Shown here in pieces: positions 34,606 to 45,107 of a stretch of 64,000 nucleotides of DNA. The translations under genes were made by a program, and so were the position numbers. Under the pieces are notes generated by a model. The model saw nothing but the letters and a program-made list of their open reading frames with translations. It searched no databases and was not told where the DNA came from. Position 1 is the first letter of the stretch, and the number at the start of each line of letters is the position of its first letter. Origin of the DNA: Heterohyrax brucei (lineage: Eukaryota; Chordata; Mammalia; Hyracoidea; Procaviidae). Where the stretch lies: contig CM053140.1 of assembly GCA_028571685.1 (NCBI GenBank), positions 146,243,701 through 146,307,700 on the forward strand. The letters are read 5' to 3'.

Positions 34606-35064
34606 TACAGCAAGGAGAAACCACATAGCCGCTTTAAAATCTTGCTTAGAAGTGTTCTCAGCCAAGTTATTCACTTAGAAATTCTGCCTCCCATCAAACG
34701 AACATAATACAGACAAGTGTGCCACTGCATAAAAAGCATCACCTTTATCCCATTGTCCACTTGTTCACATCACATGTTCATTGTTTTTTATATCCTCACC
34801 AGGACAACATCTGACATCTACATAATACTCTGTTGCTTGTGCCATTTGTATTTTCTGTGATGTTGCTGACCTTATTTATGGCTTTCTCACTTCCTTCTGA
34901 GCCCATGAGATTCATTTTTATGTCCAGTTCTACCAGCTGTCTTAAGTCAATCTGTGGCCTTACTGTGAAGCACATTAACAGTCTAATCTACCCATTACCA
35001 AATTCCAAAACCACATCTACATTTTAGTTGTTTCTTAAAGCTGCACTGTACTTCTCAGCCAAAA

Positions 35065-35583
35065 GTCCTGGTTTATCTAGTGTTGTTATGACAAGAATAC
35101 CAAAGTGGTAGCTTTAACAAACATTTCTTTTCTCACAGTTTAGGAGGGTAGAAGCCAGAATTCAGTGCACTGGCTGTAAAGGAGACCTGTCTGTCAGCTC
35201 AGGAGGGAAGTCGGTCCCTTTTTGAGCTGCTGATTGTGGGATATTTTCTTGTGGCTTGACATCTCTTTTCCGCCAGCTCTGCTTTTTTGATCTGTTCCTC
35301 ATGTATTTTGTAAGATTGACTCAAAACATACCCTACACTAATCCTGTTTCATTAACATCAGACAATCAATACCCAAATGGGATTATAACCACAGGTATAA
35401 AATTAAAAAAAAAACTCAAACCCATTACTCTTCAGTCAATTCCAAATCATAGTAGTCATCCTACAGGACAGAGCAAACCTGTCCCATAAGGCTTCCAAGG
35501 AGTGGCTAGTGGATTTGAACTGCCAATCTTATGGTTAGTAGCTGACCTCTTAACCGCTCCCCACTGGGGATCCCTCCATAACA
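35065..35583 (-). mobile_element. MaLR-type LTR fossil, SINE nested
   Basis: Left end TTTATCTAGTGTTGTTATGA, then CACAGTTTAGGAGGGTAGAA, TTAACATCAGACAATC and GGGATTATAACCACAGGTAT; right end CCATAACA after a nested AfroSINE. Same type as 3675-5205. Decayed solo LTR. Confidence 0.65.
35409..35574 (-). repeat. AfroSINE nested in an LTR
   Basis: Antisense: CCCATTACTCTTCAGTCAAT, ACTGCCAATCTTATGGTTAG and head CCACTGGGGATCCC. Confidence 0.9.
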
Positions 35584-35732
35584 GAAGGGCTATGAAAACT
35601 GGTTTATTTTCTATTCCTGGTCATTTATGGAGATCACAGGAACAAAAAATTCAGTCAAATGTTTTATTTGAAAATTTTGAATTGACAGAAGAATTCAAGA
35701 ATACAAAGCATTTGCACATTCTTTTTATCCAT

Positions 35733-36420
35733 GGTAGTATTTGTAGCTGTGCAACCAAATACCCAAAGCTTAACCCATTGCCATTGAGTTGATTCCAACT
35801 AGTAACCCTAGAGGGCAGAATAGAACTGCCTGATAGGATTTTCAAGGCTGTAATCTCTACAGAAGCCAACTACCACACATTTTTCCTGCGGAGTGGCTGG
35901 TGCGTTCAAACTGCTGACCTTTCATTTAGCAGCTAAGCACTGCTTAACCACTGCACACTATGGGTGCTACTCAGAACTCAGTTGCTCAAAATAAATACTT
36001 TCACTCTCACACAATTTCTGTGAGTCAGGAATCCAGGAGTAGCCAAACTTGGGACTCTTAGTTTAGAATCTTTTACAAAATTGTAGTCAGGGTATTGGCA
36101 GGAGTTGATTCCGCTGAGAGATTCACCAGGAAAGAGGATCCACTTTCAAGATAGTTCACAAGGCTTGTGGGTAGGAGGCCTCAATTACTGAACATGTGGA
36201 CCCCTCACAGGCTACCTTTGTATCCTCGTGACAGGGCAGCTAGCGTCCCCCAAATTCTGGGTTCCCAGAATGAGTGTAAAAAAGCACTAGTAAGAACATG
36301 TACTGCCTTTTATGACCTAGCTTCTGAAGTCAGTGTGTTACTTCTGCTTTGCTAAGTCTAGCACACACTCGGAGAGAAATACCACCTGTCTGTGGACATA
36401 TCTTAAAACTATCACAGACT
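35733..36420 (-). mobile_element. LTR-like repeat fossil (MaLR/ERVL type, tentative), SINE nested
   Basis: TTTGTAGCTGTGCAACCAAA before the SINE and TTTCTGTGAGTCAGGAATCC, GACAGGGCAGCTAGCG, CTTTTATGACCTAGCTTCTG after it follow an old mammalian LTR-type consensus. Ends are uncertain; decayed. Confidence 0.45.
35770..35967 (-). repeat. AfroSINE, variant module, full length
   Basis: Antisense: CCCATTGCCATTGAGTTGAT, TTTTCAAGGCTGTAATCTCT (variant module), CGTTCAAACTGCTGACCTTT and head CACACTATGGGTGCT. Confidence 0.9.
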
Positions 36421-36523
36421 AGCTTTTTGGTCTTTCTTTTTTAAATATTTTGCCACTCCTTCCCCTGTCCCATATATGTGTATTCACATGTTACTTCCTA
36501 ACCATTTTGGTTTAGATCCTGTA

Positions 36524-36690
36524 CCTAGCTGCTGTGGAGTTATCACTAATTCATGGCAACCCCATGTATTAATAGAATTGCTCCCTATGTTTTTCTTAGC
36601 TGTAATTTTTTCTTTTTTTTTTCCTTCCATGGAGTGGCTGGATGGCTTTGAACCACCAACTTTTAGACTAGCAGCCAATAGATGGCATGC
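36524..36690 (-). repeat. AfroSINE, diverged
   Basis: Antisense: GTGGAGTTATCACTAATTCA, ATGGAGTGGCTGGATGGCTT and TAGACTAGCAGCCAATAG. Confidence 0.7.
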
Positions 36691-36772
36691 AGTATATCCC
36701 TTTCTGCTTTTAAGACCTTAGTATATATTACTTAAGGTCTCTGCATAGCACAAATGGTTTGCATTAAACTAT

Positions 36773-37279
36773 TGTTTTAGTCATCTGGCACTGCTCTAAC
36801 AGAATTACCACAAGTGGATGGCTTTAACAAAAGAAGTTTATTCTTACACAATCCAGAATACAAAGAGTCGGCTCCAGGGAAAAGCTTTTCCCCTTGTCAG
36901 CTCTGGGGGAAAGCCCTTCTGTGGTATCAGTCCTTGGTCCGAAAGCATCTTGGCACAGGAACTTCAGGTCTGAAGGAAGTGCTCTATTCCGGTGCTGCTT
37001 TCTTGATGGTGTAAGCCTCCCAACTCTCTGCTTGCTTCCCTTTCCTTTTATCTCTTGCAGGATGAGGATAAAAGGTGGTACAACCACACTCCAGGGAAAC
37101 TCCCTTTATAATGGAGCAGGGAGGTGACCTTAGGAAGGGATTTACAGTCCCACCCTGATCTTCTTTAACATACAGCAGAGGAAAATCACAAAAAAGGTGG
37201 ACAAGGACACAATTCTGGTAATCAGAACTCAGCTAAATCTCCACACATTTTTGGGGGGTACACCATTCTATCCATGACA
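36773..37279 (-). mobile_element. MaLR-type solo LTR, complete-looking
   Basis: TGTTTTAGTCATCTGGCACT to TTCTATCCATGACA, about 507 bp, antisense. Internal blocks (TCAGCTCTGGGGGAAAGCCC, GGTGCTGCTTTCTTGATGGT, CACTCCAGGGAAACTCCC) match 7638-8163. LTR only. Confidence 0.75.
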
Positions 37280-37291
37280 ACAACTAACTTA

Positions 37292-37447
37292 AAGGCTGGC
37301 TATTTAAAACCACTCAGAAGTGCAGCAGAAGAAAGAAATGGCAATCTGCTCTGCCATGAAGATTATAGACAACAAAATCCTTTGGAGCAATATTTTGTAA
37401 CACAAGAAGTCTTCATGAGTCAGCATTGACTCAACGGCAACAGGAAA
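37292..37447 (+). repeat. AfroSINE, long variant, diverged
   Basis: GGCAATCTGCTCTGCCATGA, then TGAGTCAGCATTGACTCAAC and GGCAACAGG tail. The head is decayed. Confidence 0.7.
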
Positions 37448-37631
37448 AAGGATATTCTTTTATGCAAGAATATCAAATAATACAATATAGTTATCAAAAT
37501 TAAAATTTAACAGTGATAGCACTTTAATTTGCAGTCCATATTCCACTGTCAATTGTCTTAAAAATTTTCCTCCATCAAACTGGTTTTTAAACAATATCAT
37601 ATAGTAAAAAAGGTAGTGACCTATGAAATGT

Positions 37632-37824
37632 GACATAGCCACTGATGTGGAGTCCATTCTAACTCACAGCTATCCCATAGGACAGAAAATTGCCCCACGG
37701 GTTTCCAAGCCTGTCATCTTTACAGAAGCAGACTGGCAGGTTCATCTTTCTTCTGCAGAGAAGCTAGTGGATTCGAACTTTCCATTAGTAGCAGAGAGTT
37801 TAACCACTCTGGTACCAGGACTCC
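37632..37824 (-). repeat. AfroSINE, variant module
   Basis: Antisense: GATGTGGAGTCCATTCTAAC, TGTCATCTTTACAGAAGCAG, GTGGATTCGAACTTTCC and head GGTACCAGGACTCC. About 400 bases upstream of the MFSD14A CpG island. Confidence 0.88.
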
Positions 37825-38214
37825 TCTAAGTACTTGACACAGGCCAAGTAAATTATAACTAATGGGGCCTTTTTTTTTTTTTTTTTTAAGGTCCTGGGAA
37901 TAGGAAGATGCTACAGTTGAGTTCTAGTGGTGACCCTGAGCTTCCATAAAGACTGCTCTTCATGAAAGATAACTGCATAAATGAAAAACCAGTTTACTTT
38001 TACCTCTTCAGTGACGCACTACTTTTGGAAATGATTTTTTTTTTCTTCCGTGAACGCCTTCCCGTCTTGGTTACAACACAAATGGAGATTGCGCTAATAG
38101 TTTAGGACGTCTGGTTAAAATTACAGTGCAAGGCTTTCCCAGGTGTATTCCTATGAGCCGGCTCCTTAACTTTTTGAGACGTATTTCTTCATCTGTGAAG
38201 AGCTGGGTAACAGG
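37825..38214. other. Upstream flank of the MFSD14A CpG island
   Basis: Unique-looking sequence with a poly-T run at 37871-37888. No repeat is evident. It may hold proximal regulatory sites that I cannot define. Confidence 0.5.
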
Positions 38215-38431
38215 ACTTGCCTTCCAGAGCCGCTCTGAGGAAAAAGCGAGCTGCCGAGCACCCGGCGCGGAGCTCCGCAGGGCACCAGCGGCGCCGGCTC
38301 CCGCCCGGCCAGGTCCGCTCTGCTGCGGCGGCGGCGGCGCCGCCGAGAAGGCGGGGCGTCGTTACGTGGGCGGGGCGGGCCTGTCGGCTGATCGCACGAT
38401 GTGACGCGCCGCCGGAGGCAGGCCGGGGCCT

Positions 38432-38443
38432 CAAGATGGCGGC
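38432..38443 (+). promoter_or_regulatory. TISU / YY1 element (CAAGATGGCGGC)
   Basis: Perfect match to the 12-base consensus SAASATGGCGGC. In short-leader mRNAs this element serves both as a YY1 promoter site and as an efficient translation initiator. Here its ATG opens a 12-codon upstream ORF, not the main reading frame. Confidence 0.7.
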
Positions 38444-38474
38444 GGGCGCCCCGAGCGGCTCGGCCCGGCGGTAG
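38436..38474 (+). CDS. Upstream ORF 1 of MFSD14A (12 codons)
   Basis: ATG inside the TISU element, then MAAGAPSGSARR and TAG at 38472-38474. It lies 77 bases before the main ATG and in a different frame (same frame as upstream ORF 2). If transcription starts just upstream, ribosomes should begin here often and reach the main ATG only by leaky scanning or reinitiation. Whether it is transcribed and translated is inferred from sequence alone. Confidence 0.45.
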   Translation: MAAGAPSGSARR

Positions 38475-38543
38475 TGGCGGGACGGGACTCGCCGCTGGGG
38501 CCGGCCGCCCCGGGTGTGGCTGCAGCAGCACCGGGAGTCGAGG

Positions 38544-38555
38544 ATGGTAAAATGA
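38544..38555 (+). CDS. Upstream ORF 2 of MFSD14A (MVK-stop), overlapping the main start
   Basis: ATGGTAAAATGA: start, two codons and stop, with A at -3 and G at +4 (strong context). Its stop TGA overlaps the main ATG (38552-38554), forming ATGA. Such a minimal ORF abutting the start would favour termination-reinitiation at the main ATG. The context of the main ATG is adequate (A at -3, A at +4). Confidence 0.45.
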   Translation: MVK

Positions 38556-38635
38556 CCCAGGGGAAGAAGAAAAAACGGGCCGCGAACCGCAGTATCATGC
38601 TGGCCAAGAAGATCATCATTAAGGACGGAGGCACG
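38552..38635 (+). CDS. MFSD14A: MFSD14A (HIAT1) coding exon 1
   Basis: MFSD14A is a 12-helix major-facilitator-superfamily membrane protein of about 490 residues, an orphan solute carrier linked to spermiogenesis in mouse and localised to intracellular membranes. This exon encodes exactly 28 residues: MTQGKKKKRAANRSIMLAKK then IIIKDGGT. It is the basic cytosolic N-terminus before the first helix, which I recognise as identical or nearly identical to the mammalian protein. The donor is ACG/GTGAGC, phase 0. I chose the ATG at 38552 because it gives the known N-terminus. Upstream in the same frame the sequence stays open to about 38474 but offers no ATG. Confidence 0.97.
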
Positions 38636-39240
38636 GTGAGCTGGGTTCCGCGCCGGCAAGCGTCCCTCGCTTACCACCCCCTACCTCCTTCTCCCTCCAG
38701 CGCCGGCGTCCCCACACCTTCCTTCGCCCAGCCGGCGATGCCGGCGTCTCCGGCTCCTGAAGCCTCCGGCCGCTGCTCGGGGGCTCTTCCTCCCCCGCCC
38801 CGGCCTGCGGCCTCTCGGCCCGATTCTGGTGGGGACGCCGCTCGCCGCTCCCGCACCTGCCACCCTCCTCGCCGGTCGCCGCCGGAGGCCCGGCGCCCTG
38901 GAGCCCCCACGTGCGCCTCCGCCGCGGGCAGGCCTGATGCCGGGCTCGGCGGCCCCGGCGGCCCCGGGCGGAGCGTGCTCCCGCCGCGCCCCTCGGCCCC
39001 GCAGCCTCCCCTCCGCGGCCGGGCCCCCGGAGGCTGTCGCCGGGCATCGGAACGGTTCGGGGAGCAGCCCTTGTCCTCCCATATGCTGCCGGCAGGGTGG
39101 CCCCGGCGCGGCGAACCCGCTGGGGTCCCGTGGTGCGTTGGCTGTTCTCTCCACGGTTCTGGGCCCGTTAGCGGCACCCAGTGCGGGGAACACTGTCAGG
39201 AGGAGGGGGTTCCTCCGCACTTTCCCAGGTCGGAAAGCAT

Positions 39241-40804
39241 GACAGTGGACACCTGAGGCCTAGATTTAAATCTGCTAGTTTTCGGAAAACAGTAATCACC
39301 TTGTCGTTCCTTAGAATAAAAAATACAAAGTAGAACTGATGATGGCTTGAGGACCAGAGAAAGACTTTGAAAGGAAGACGGATTGAGGACAGGAAAAAAA
39401 AAAAATGCTTTTTAGAAACAGTTGGCATCACAATAAACTTTATGCGGTGTGCCAGCAGGAGACGTAATCTCTTTAATTGAGAAAATCGCACCTATACTTA
39501 ATTATTAGTATTATTATTTGCTCAGATTTCTCCTTGGCAGCACTCTCTGGTCTGTCTTTGTTGCATCCTTGAATTTCGCGTTCTGAGATGGAATGGATAG
39601 ATGAAATACGTGTTTCACTTTTCTGAGAACTGTGCGGAAATGGTTTCTGTTTCTGTTCGTATTTTCTTGAAGTCCTGACCCTCTGCTAGCACAGTGACAA
39701 ATAGATAAGTAGGCCACCACTGAGGTTTTGCTGAATTAAATGACAGTTTTATTTTGACATTTCAGAAGACGGCGCAGTCAATATGCCAAGCTTTAGAAAG
39801 TTTGGGACCACATACAACACAGCTTCGTAGTGTACTTTTTGTGAACTGTCATACTTTAGACTTGCTGCATGTCGTATCTTTGACATTGGGTGGAAAAGAC
39901 CCGTTTTCACGTCCTCAGGTCCCCTTTGTTGTACTGGATTATTTAAAATATTGGTTGAAAGTGTCACAAGTCGTCATTACTTATTTTACCAAGTTGGTAC
40001 GAACTATCTGAGGGTAGAAATAACATTTTTAAAAAGTTCCGTTTCCTTCCGTCAACCACAATGACTTGATATTTTCAAATTCTTCTTAAAAGCTACAAAA
40101 GGAGGCAACGAAGGATTGTATTTTATAAACTCAAATGAGATTTACTGTCAATATTCTTAGAAGATTAGCATAAAACTGTTCAAGAAACACACCTTTTCTT
40201 TATGAAGTTGTTTTATTGCCTCTAGGGTTTCCTTTGATTTCTGTTACAGCAGATGCTTTTATTCCAAATCATGTGAAATTTGGAAGATTACTTTTTTTAA
40301 TTTTGCTGTTTATTGTATAGTTGTGTTGAAGTTATAACGAATTCATTGCTTGCTTTAGATTTAAAACACAACTTTTATAGCAGCAAATATATTTTTGAGA
40401 GGGCATGTGGAATAAATGAAAAATTTTCTTGAGGACTATGGGCATGAGGGAATTATCATTTCTCGTCTTTATATGCTTGTTTCTGCATTCCAACAGGAAT
40501 GGACACCGCTTTCGGAGAGAGCTTTGTTTACACATCTTTGAATCCTGCAGGACCTAGTATATAAAGTTGTAAAAAACTCTTATTTTGTACTAGCAAGTTT
40601 CTAGACAAATTCATCTTAATAGTATGTGTTCTAGTACATAGTCAAGGAACACTTAATGTCAGGAGTTTTTGCAGTATTTGCATTTTAGTCTATCCTCTAG
40701 CTGTAAGTGGTGGAAAAAACTACTGTAGTCAGAGGTATGATTTTAAAATGGCATTGCTTTTATACCTTTGTACTTACCTTAAAATGTGTTATAAACATAT
40801 TGTG
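39241..40804. other. Intron 1, unique-looking sequence
   Basis: AT-rich with no repeat or exon seen. Being next to the promoter and free of insertions, it could contain intronic enhancer sequence; that is inference only. Confidence 0.4.
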
Positions 40805-40971
40805 AACCAACCAAAATCTACTAACTGTCGAGTTTATTCCAACTGATAGCGACCCTATATGACAGAATAGAATTGCACCCGTGGAGGTTCCAAGGAGCGC
40901 CTGGTGGATTTAAACTGTCGACCTGTTGGTTGGCAGCAGTAGCACTTAACCACTACGCCACCAGGGAATTC
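40805..40971 (-). repeat. AfroSINE, full length, well preserved
   Basis: Antisense: ACTAACTGTCGAGTTTATTC, TCCAAGGAGCGCCTGGTGGA, TGTCGACCTGTTGGTTGGCA and head TACGCCACCAGGGAATTCC. CpGs are retained, which suggests a young copy. Confidence 0.92.
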
Positions 40972-43052
40972 CACATTGTAGGAAGGGAAATTAAAATTGT
41001 TTTTTTATATTGTTCCATTCTTTATGTGTTTGTTTTTATTTGTTGTGTCATAGAATGTGGTAGAGCTATTGATTCTACGGTTTTAGGGCTTAAAAAAAGT
41101 TTCACCCGCGGATGGATTCATCCTGCAGCAAGTGTCTGAGGCTTTATGGCCAGTACACACAGGCTGTTTGAAGAGCGTTTCCCATTCCTGGTCAGTGGTA
41201 CTAATCCATTCCACTTCCGTTTTCTTAACTGCTGTTCAACACTGTGAGTAAAATTATTTCAAACATTTTTGTAAACCTACTCTGCAAATTTTAATACTTA
41301 CAAACAAAACTAATAATTGGTGTTTATTGTCAAAAAGAACAGATTTATTGTTTGTAACAGCTGAAATGAGCCCTAATAAATGAGCCAGATAAATTTTAAG
41401 TTATTAAACATTTTTCTTTCTTTGAAATTGTATTTTGGGGTACTCTGACACTGTGGTAAGGCTAACTAATATATTGCCTGTTTGAGTGCTCCACACTTAA
41501 TTACCTGAAAGTGTATGACTGTGTATCATGAGTTTTTAACTGAGTCTGTTTACTCTGAAGTTGCGTGCAAGAGTTTCTTTGTATACTTTTCCAGAGAGAT
41601 TAGCAGATGGGTCCATACTTTCCAAAAGCTTAAGGACAGTTACTCTATTTGAAAACAACATGTCATTAAAGACTAAGTTCCACAGGTTAAATTCAGTAAA
41701 TATTTATTTGACCATGTACTACATACTATTTCACTGAGTAAAGTAACTGTAATTTCCTTGATCAGTTTACTTTCAAAGCATCCATATGTCGAAATAGTTT
41801 TTAGTTATAAGTGTTAATGAATGTAACAGTTTTGATGTATCTCGTATTCAGTGCAGATCATTTAGAACAATTGAATTAAAAGTATATTCTAACATTTTAG
41901 AATAATTCCAGTTTTGTTAAATCATTACCAGTGTATTACCAAATTGTAAGTATTCCTGTTAAAGGCTAAAAGCTAGAGTTGTTCACATGTGTAATTAATA
42001 TCAAAGTTAGACTTACAGTTTTGTTAAAGTTCGCTTGTTTTTAAATATACTTTCTAATACAGTTGTGGGACTGCATCTCTGGCAGTGGAAAATTACAAAT
42101 CTTTCTCAAGTGAATTGGTAAAATGACATGAAAGATTAGATAAAAAGTGAGTCATGTGTTAATAGCTATGTGGGAAATATAGGAAAAAAGTAGAATTGGC
42201 TTTTCATTTTAAAATGAAATAGGCCCAGAGAAACAGAGAAGCAAGTTTTTTTTCTCCTACCCGTGGTCTTATAAGATCCTCTGTGAGACAGTAAATAGGA
42301 GTCAGCGACCATTTCAAAAAGCCAGGACGCCAACTCCGACCCTTTGCACTGATGGCCTACAAGGATGGCTGGGATAGTTATAGATTAACTCTTTGAGGAC
42401 CTCTGTAGCCCCAGAGAGCTGCTAAAAAGTTAACCACCGTTGCTAACATGCGGACTATGAGGAGGGCCCATAGAGCCTCTGAAGGTGTTAAAGCGAGGTT
42501 CTTGGAAGTAACTATAGCCTGTGCTGGGCAGCGTCAGGATATATACTGTGTTTGGCAGGTATGTGGCAGTACCAAGAATGACAACCTTCTTAAATCCGTG
42601 TTTCAGCATTTGCTTTAAATTGATGTGTCTGGGAATAAATTAGAAAGCAGTTTTCTCAGATTATATATCCATTTCTTCTGCTTTCAAAGCAGATGACCTG
42701 CTTCCCAATACCATCTGCAGAAATTCACTTGCAGTTGAAGTGTAACTTGTTTCAGAAGTGTAAGTAAAACAAAATCGCTTCTTCCAAGCAGTTTTTCTTG
42801 CATCTGACAAATACATATGATTTATTTTTTTAAAATGATTTGAAAGCAGTTTGTCTTTTCACTAAAAGTTATTTTAAGTTAGAAGTACCAGTTAATAAAA
42901 TAACAGGTGACAGTCAGTGACAATACATCAGGATCCCTGAAGTGGGCTTTCTGTCTTTGTAGATCAGATCAACTTATTCTTAATAAATGGATCTACTTTC
43001 TTAGTAACTGGCTTTCCCTTCTTAGAGACCCTTGTAAAACAAGGGGTTAAGA
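40972..43052. other. Intron 1, long stretch without recognised repeats
   Basis: About 2 kb. It includes a GC-richer block at about 42230-42560 that I cannot classify, with CTACCCGTGGTC and GCTAACATGCGGACTATGAG. The rest is AT-rich. Confidence 0.4.
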
Positions 43053-43223
43053 AACAAACACCAAGCCAAACCCATTGCTGTGGAGTCCATTTCAGCTCAG
43101 AGAGAACCTGTGGAAACAAAGCAGAACTGCCCCATAGGGTTTCCTGGGAGCGGCTGGTGGACTCAAACTGCTGATCTTTTTGTTAACAGCTGTAGCACTT
43201 AATCGCTGTGCCACTAAAGCTCC
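43053..43223 (-). repeat. AfroSINE, full length
   Basis: Antisense: CCCATTGCTGTGGAGTCCAT, GCAGAACTGCCCCATAGGGT and head GTGCCACTAAAGCTCC. Confidence 0.9.
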
Positions 43224-44029
43224 AAAACAAGGGTTAGTAGGTAATATTTCATCATGTTGTTGTATAAAATTGAATAATTAGAGATTATAGTAAGACTAGT
43301 CTTGGGTTTAAGTATCATAGATAATAATGACAGTTTGATTTTTGTTAGTGATTCTTTATTCTTATTTTACTTTTTCACTGAATTCAGTTTGTAGTCATTT
43401 GAACAGTCTAACCCATTAGAAACTCATACGGATAAACACCTAATGTAATGATGGCCTAACTTGATTTAACAGGCATATTGTTTCCATTGAAGAATGGAGA
43501 AGGATGCATTAGATTTTCGTGTTATTTTTTCAAAACTGACCACAAAGTAATACAACTTAAGAATAAGTTCTAGGTCTTTGTTTTTCCCCTTAGAGTGTAA
43601 AACCTTGATGTCATTAAACTTTTAGAGAATAGTGAATATTTTAAAGAAGTTTATTTCACTCTATTTAGGAGTAGTCTAAATACCTCTTTAATTCTGTAAT
43701 AATAAACAGATAATATCTCGGTTTAAAATTAATCCAGAGCATGTTAATAAAATGATTTTAAACTTTCACAGTGCAAATTAAGTCCTTATAACTTATAATA
43801 GGATTGTTACATGTTTACAGTGATTAAATAAGTTTCAGAAAATTTAGAGTGGGTTTTCTTTTTGCTCTACAAGTATAGTCAGCCTTACTGTGCTTGATAA
43901 AAGCTAGAGAAAACGAGAGAAAAACACTAATTGACTTTCTAGAGGAGGAAACATGATACCAAATATTAGTAAAGTCTTGCATTTCTTCTTCTTGCCATAG
44001 TTTGTCAGAAACCCATGGAAGCAGCTTTA

Positions 44030-45050
44030 TTTATTTATTTTGCTGAATTTATTTTAATTTTTGTTGTTGAGACTATACATAGCAGGACATGGCATCAGTT
44101 CAGTGATTTCCACATTTACAACTCAGTGACATTGCGTTCTTCAAGTTGTGCAACCGTTCTTATCTTCTTTCTCTGAATTGTTCTTCCATTAACATCAACT
44201 CACTGCCACCTAAGTGTCCTATCTAATCTATCCAGTTACTGTTATGAAATTGATTCCACATACCCACTGCCATCGAGTTGATGCTGACTTGTAGCGACCT
44301 TTTAGAACATAGTAGAATTGCCTTAACGAGTTTCCAAGGAGCATCTGATGAATTTGAACTGCCAACCTTTTGGTTAACAGCTCTAACACTTAATCACGAA
44401 GCCAGGAGGGTTTCCTTATCCCCTGTGGATAGGTTTTTTTTCTCTCTTTTTTTATATGGATAGTTCTTACAAGAGTACAGGGCTCAAGGCAGAAGTTCTT
44501 TACTAGTTAAGCTAAACTATTATTTGATTTTAAGAAGACTTTAAGGGGCATTTTTGGTTTGAGTTTTAAAGATTACTTCACGGAAATAGTTTCAGAGGTT
44601 CATCTAGCATCCATCGCTCCAGCAAGTGTGGATTCCATGGGAATTTAAAATTCTGCATTTTGACCTTTTTGATCAGGATTCCTGTATAGGATCTTTGATC
44701 AATATGTTCAGTAATGGTAACTGGGTGCCATCCAGTTTTTTTGGTCTCATAGCGAAGGAGGCAGTTGTTCATGAAGGCTATTAGGCACACATTCCATTAC
44801 TACCAGCTCTTCTGACTCTTCTTCTCCCTCTTGCTCCTGCCAAATAGAGATCAGTTGTTATGCCTTGGGTAGCCACTTGCAAGGTTTAAAGACCCCAGTT
44901 ACAATACAGCAAAGTATAAGGTACAGAAGCAATAAATATGCTGTTAGACCAATTAAATATGATATCCAATGCAAACCATAGCCCTAAACCTCAAAACCAG
45001 GGAACTGGATCTATGAGGTGTTTGATTGTACATCAACAGCCTCAGCAGCT
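44030..45050 (-). mobile_element. L1 3' UTR, 5'-truncated, SINE nested
   Basis: Antisense: TTGAGACTATACATAGCAGG, TTTACTAGTTAAGCTAAACT, AACTGGGTGCCATCCAG, AAGACCCCAGTTACAATACA (44891) to the end CAACAGCCTCAGCAGCT. Colinear with 50990-51775 and ending at the same point. Confidence 0.8.
44256..44416 (-). repeat. AfroSINE nested in the L1 3' UTR
   Basis: Antisense: CCCACTGCCATCGAGTTGAT, AACTGCCAACCTTTTGGTTA and head CCAGGAGGGTTTCC. Confidence 0.9.
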
Positions 45051-45107
45051 GATCAGAGCAGCTTTATAGTTACAGTATTTTTCTACAGGAACTTCTTGTT
45101 TTAAAGT

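Larger units (their letters stand above)
38215..39240 (+). promoter_or_regulatory. MFSD14A: CpG-island promoter of MFSD14A
   Basis: About 1 kb of very GC- and CpG-rich DNA in an AT-rich region, spanning the first exon. Visible sites include GC boxes (GCGGGGC at 38351 and GGGCGGGGCGGGC at 38368-38380), a TTACGT and a TGACG half-site of CREB/ATF type near 38362 and 38402, a short CGG run (38323-38335), and AAGATGGCGGC at 38433-38443, a YY1/TISU consensus. There is no TATA box. YY1-type motifs in such promoters usually sit just downstream of the start of transcription, so I infer initiation at about 38400-38430. The ubiquitous-promoter architecture fits the broad expression known for this gene. 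Confidence 0.9.

Noticed and set aside
34258-34674. 138-codon minus frame
   Set aside because: Covers LTR-derived sequence; no recognised product and no gene context.
38619-39220. Long antisense open frames (142-179 codons) in the CpG island
   Set aside because: Several overlapping frames on both strands are open at once because the GC-rich sequence has few stops; the peptides are low-complexity P/A/R/G runs without family resemblance.
38636-39256. Plus-strand frame continuing MFSD14A exon 1 for over 200 codons
   Set aside because: It reads through a perfect GTGAGC donor, and exon 2 at 56080 joins the known protein in phase.
39241-40804. A divergent transcript or extra exon beside the CpG island
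   Set aside because: CpG islands often make divergent RNA, but nothing in the sequence marks exon boundaries here.
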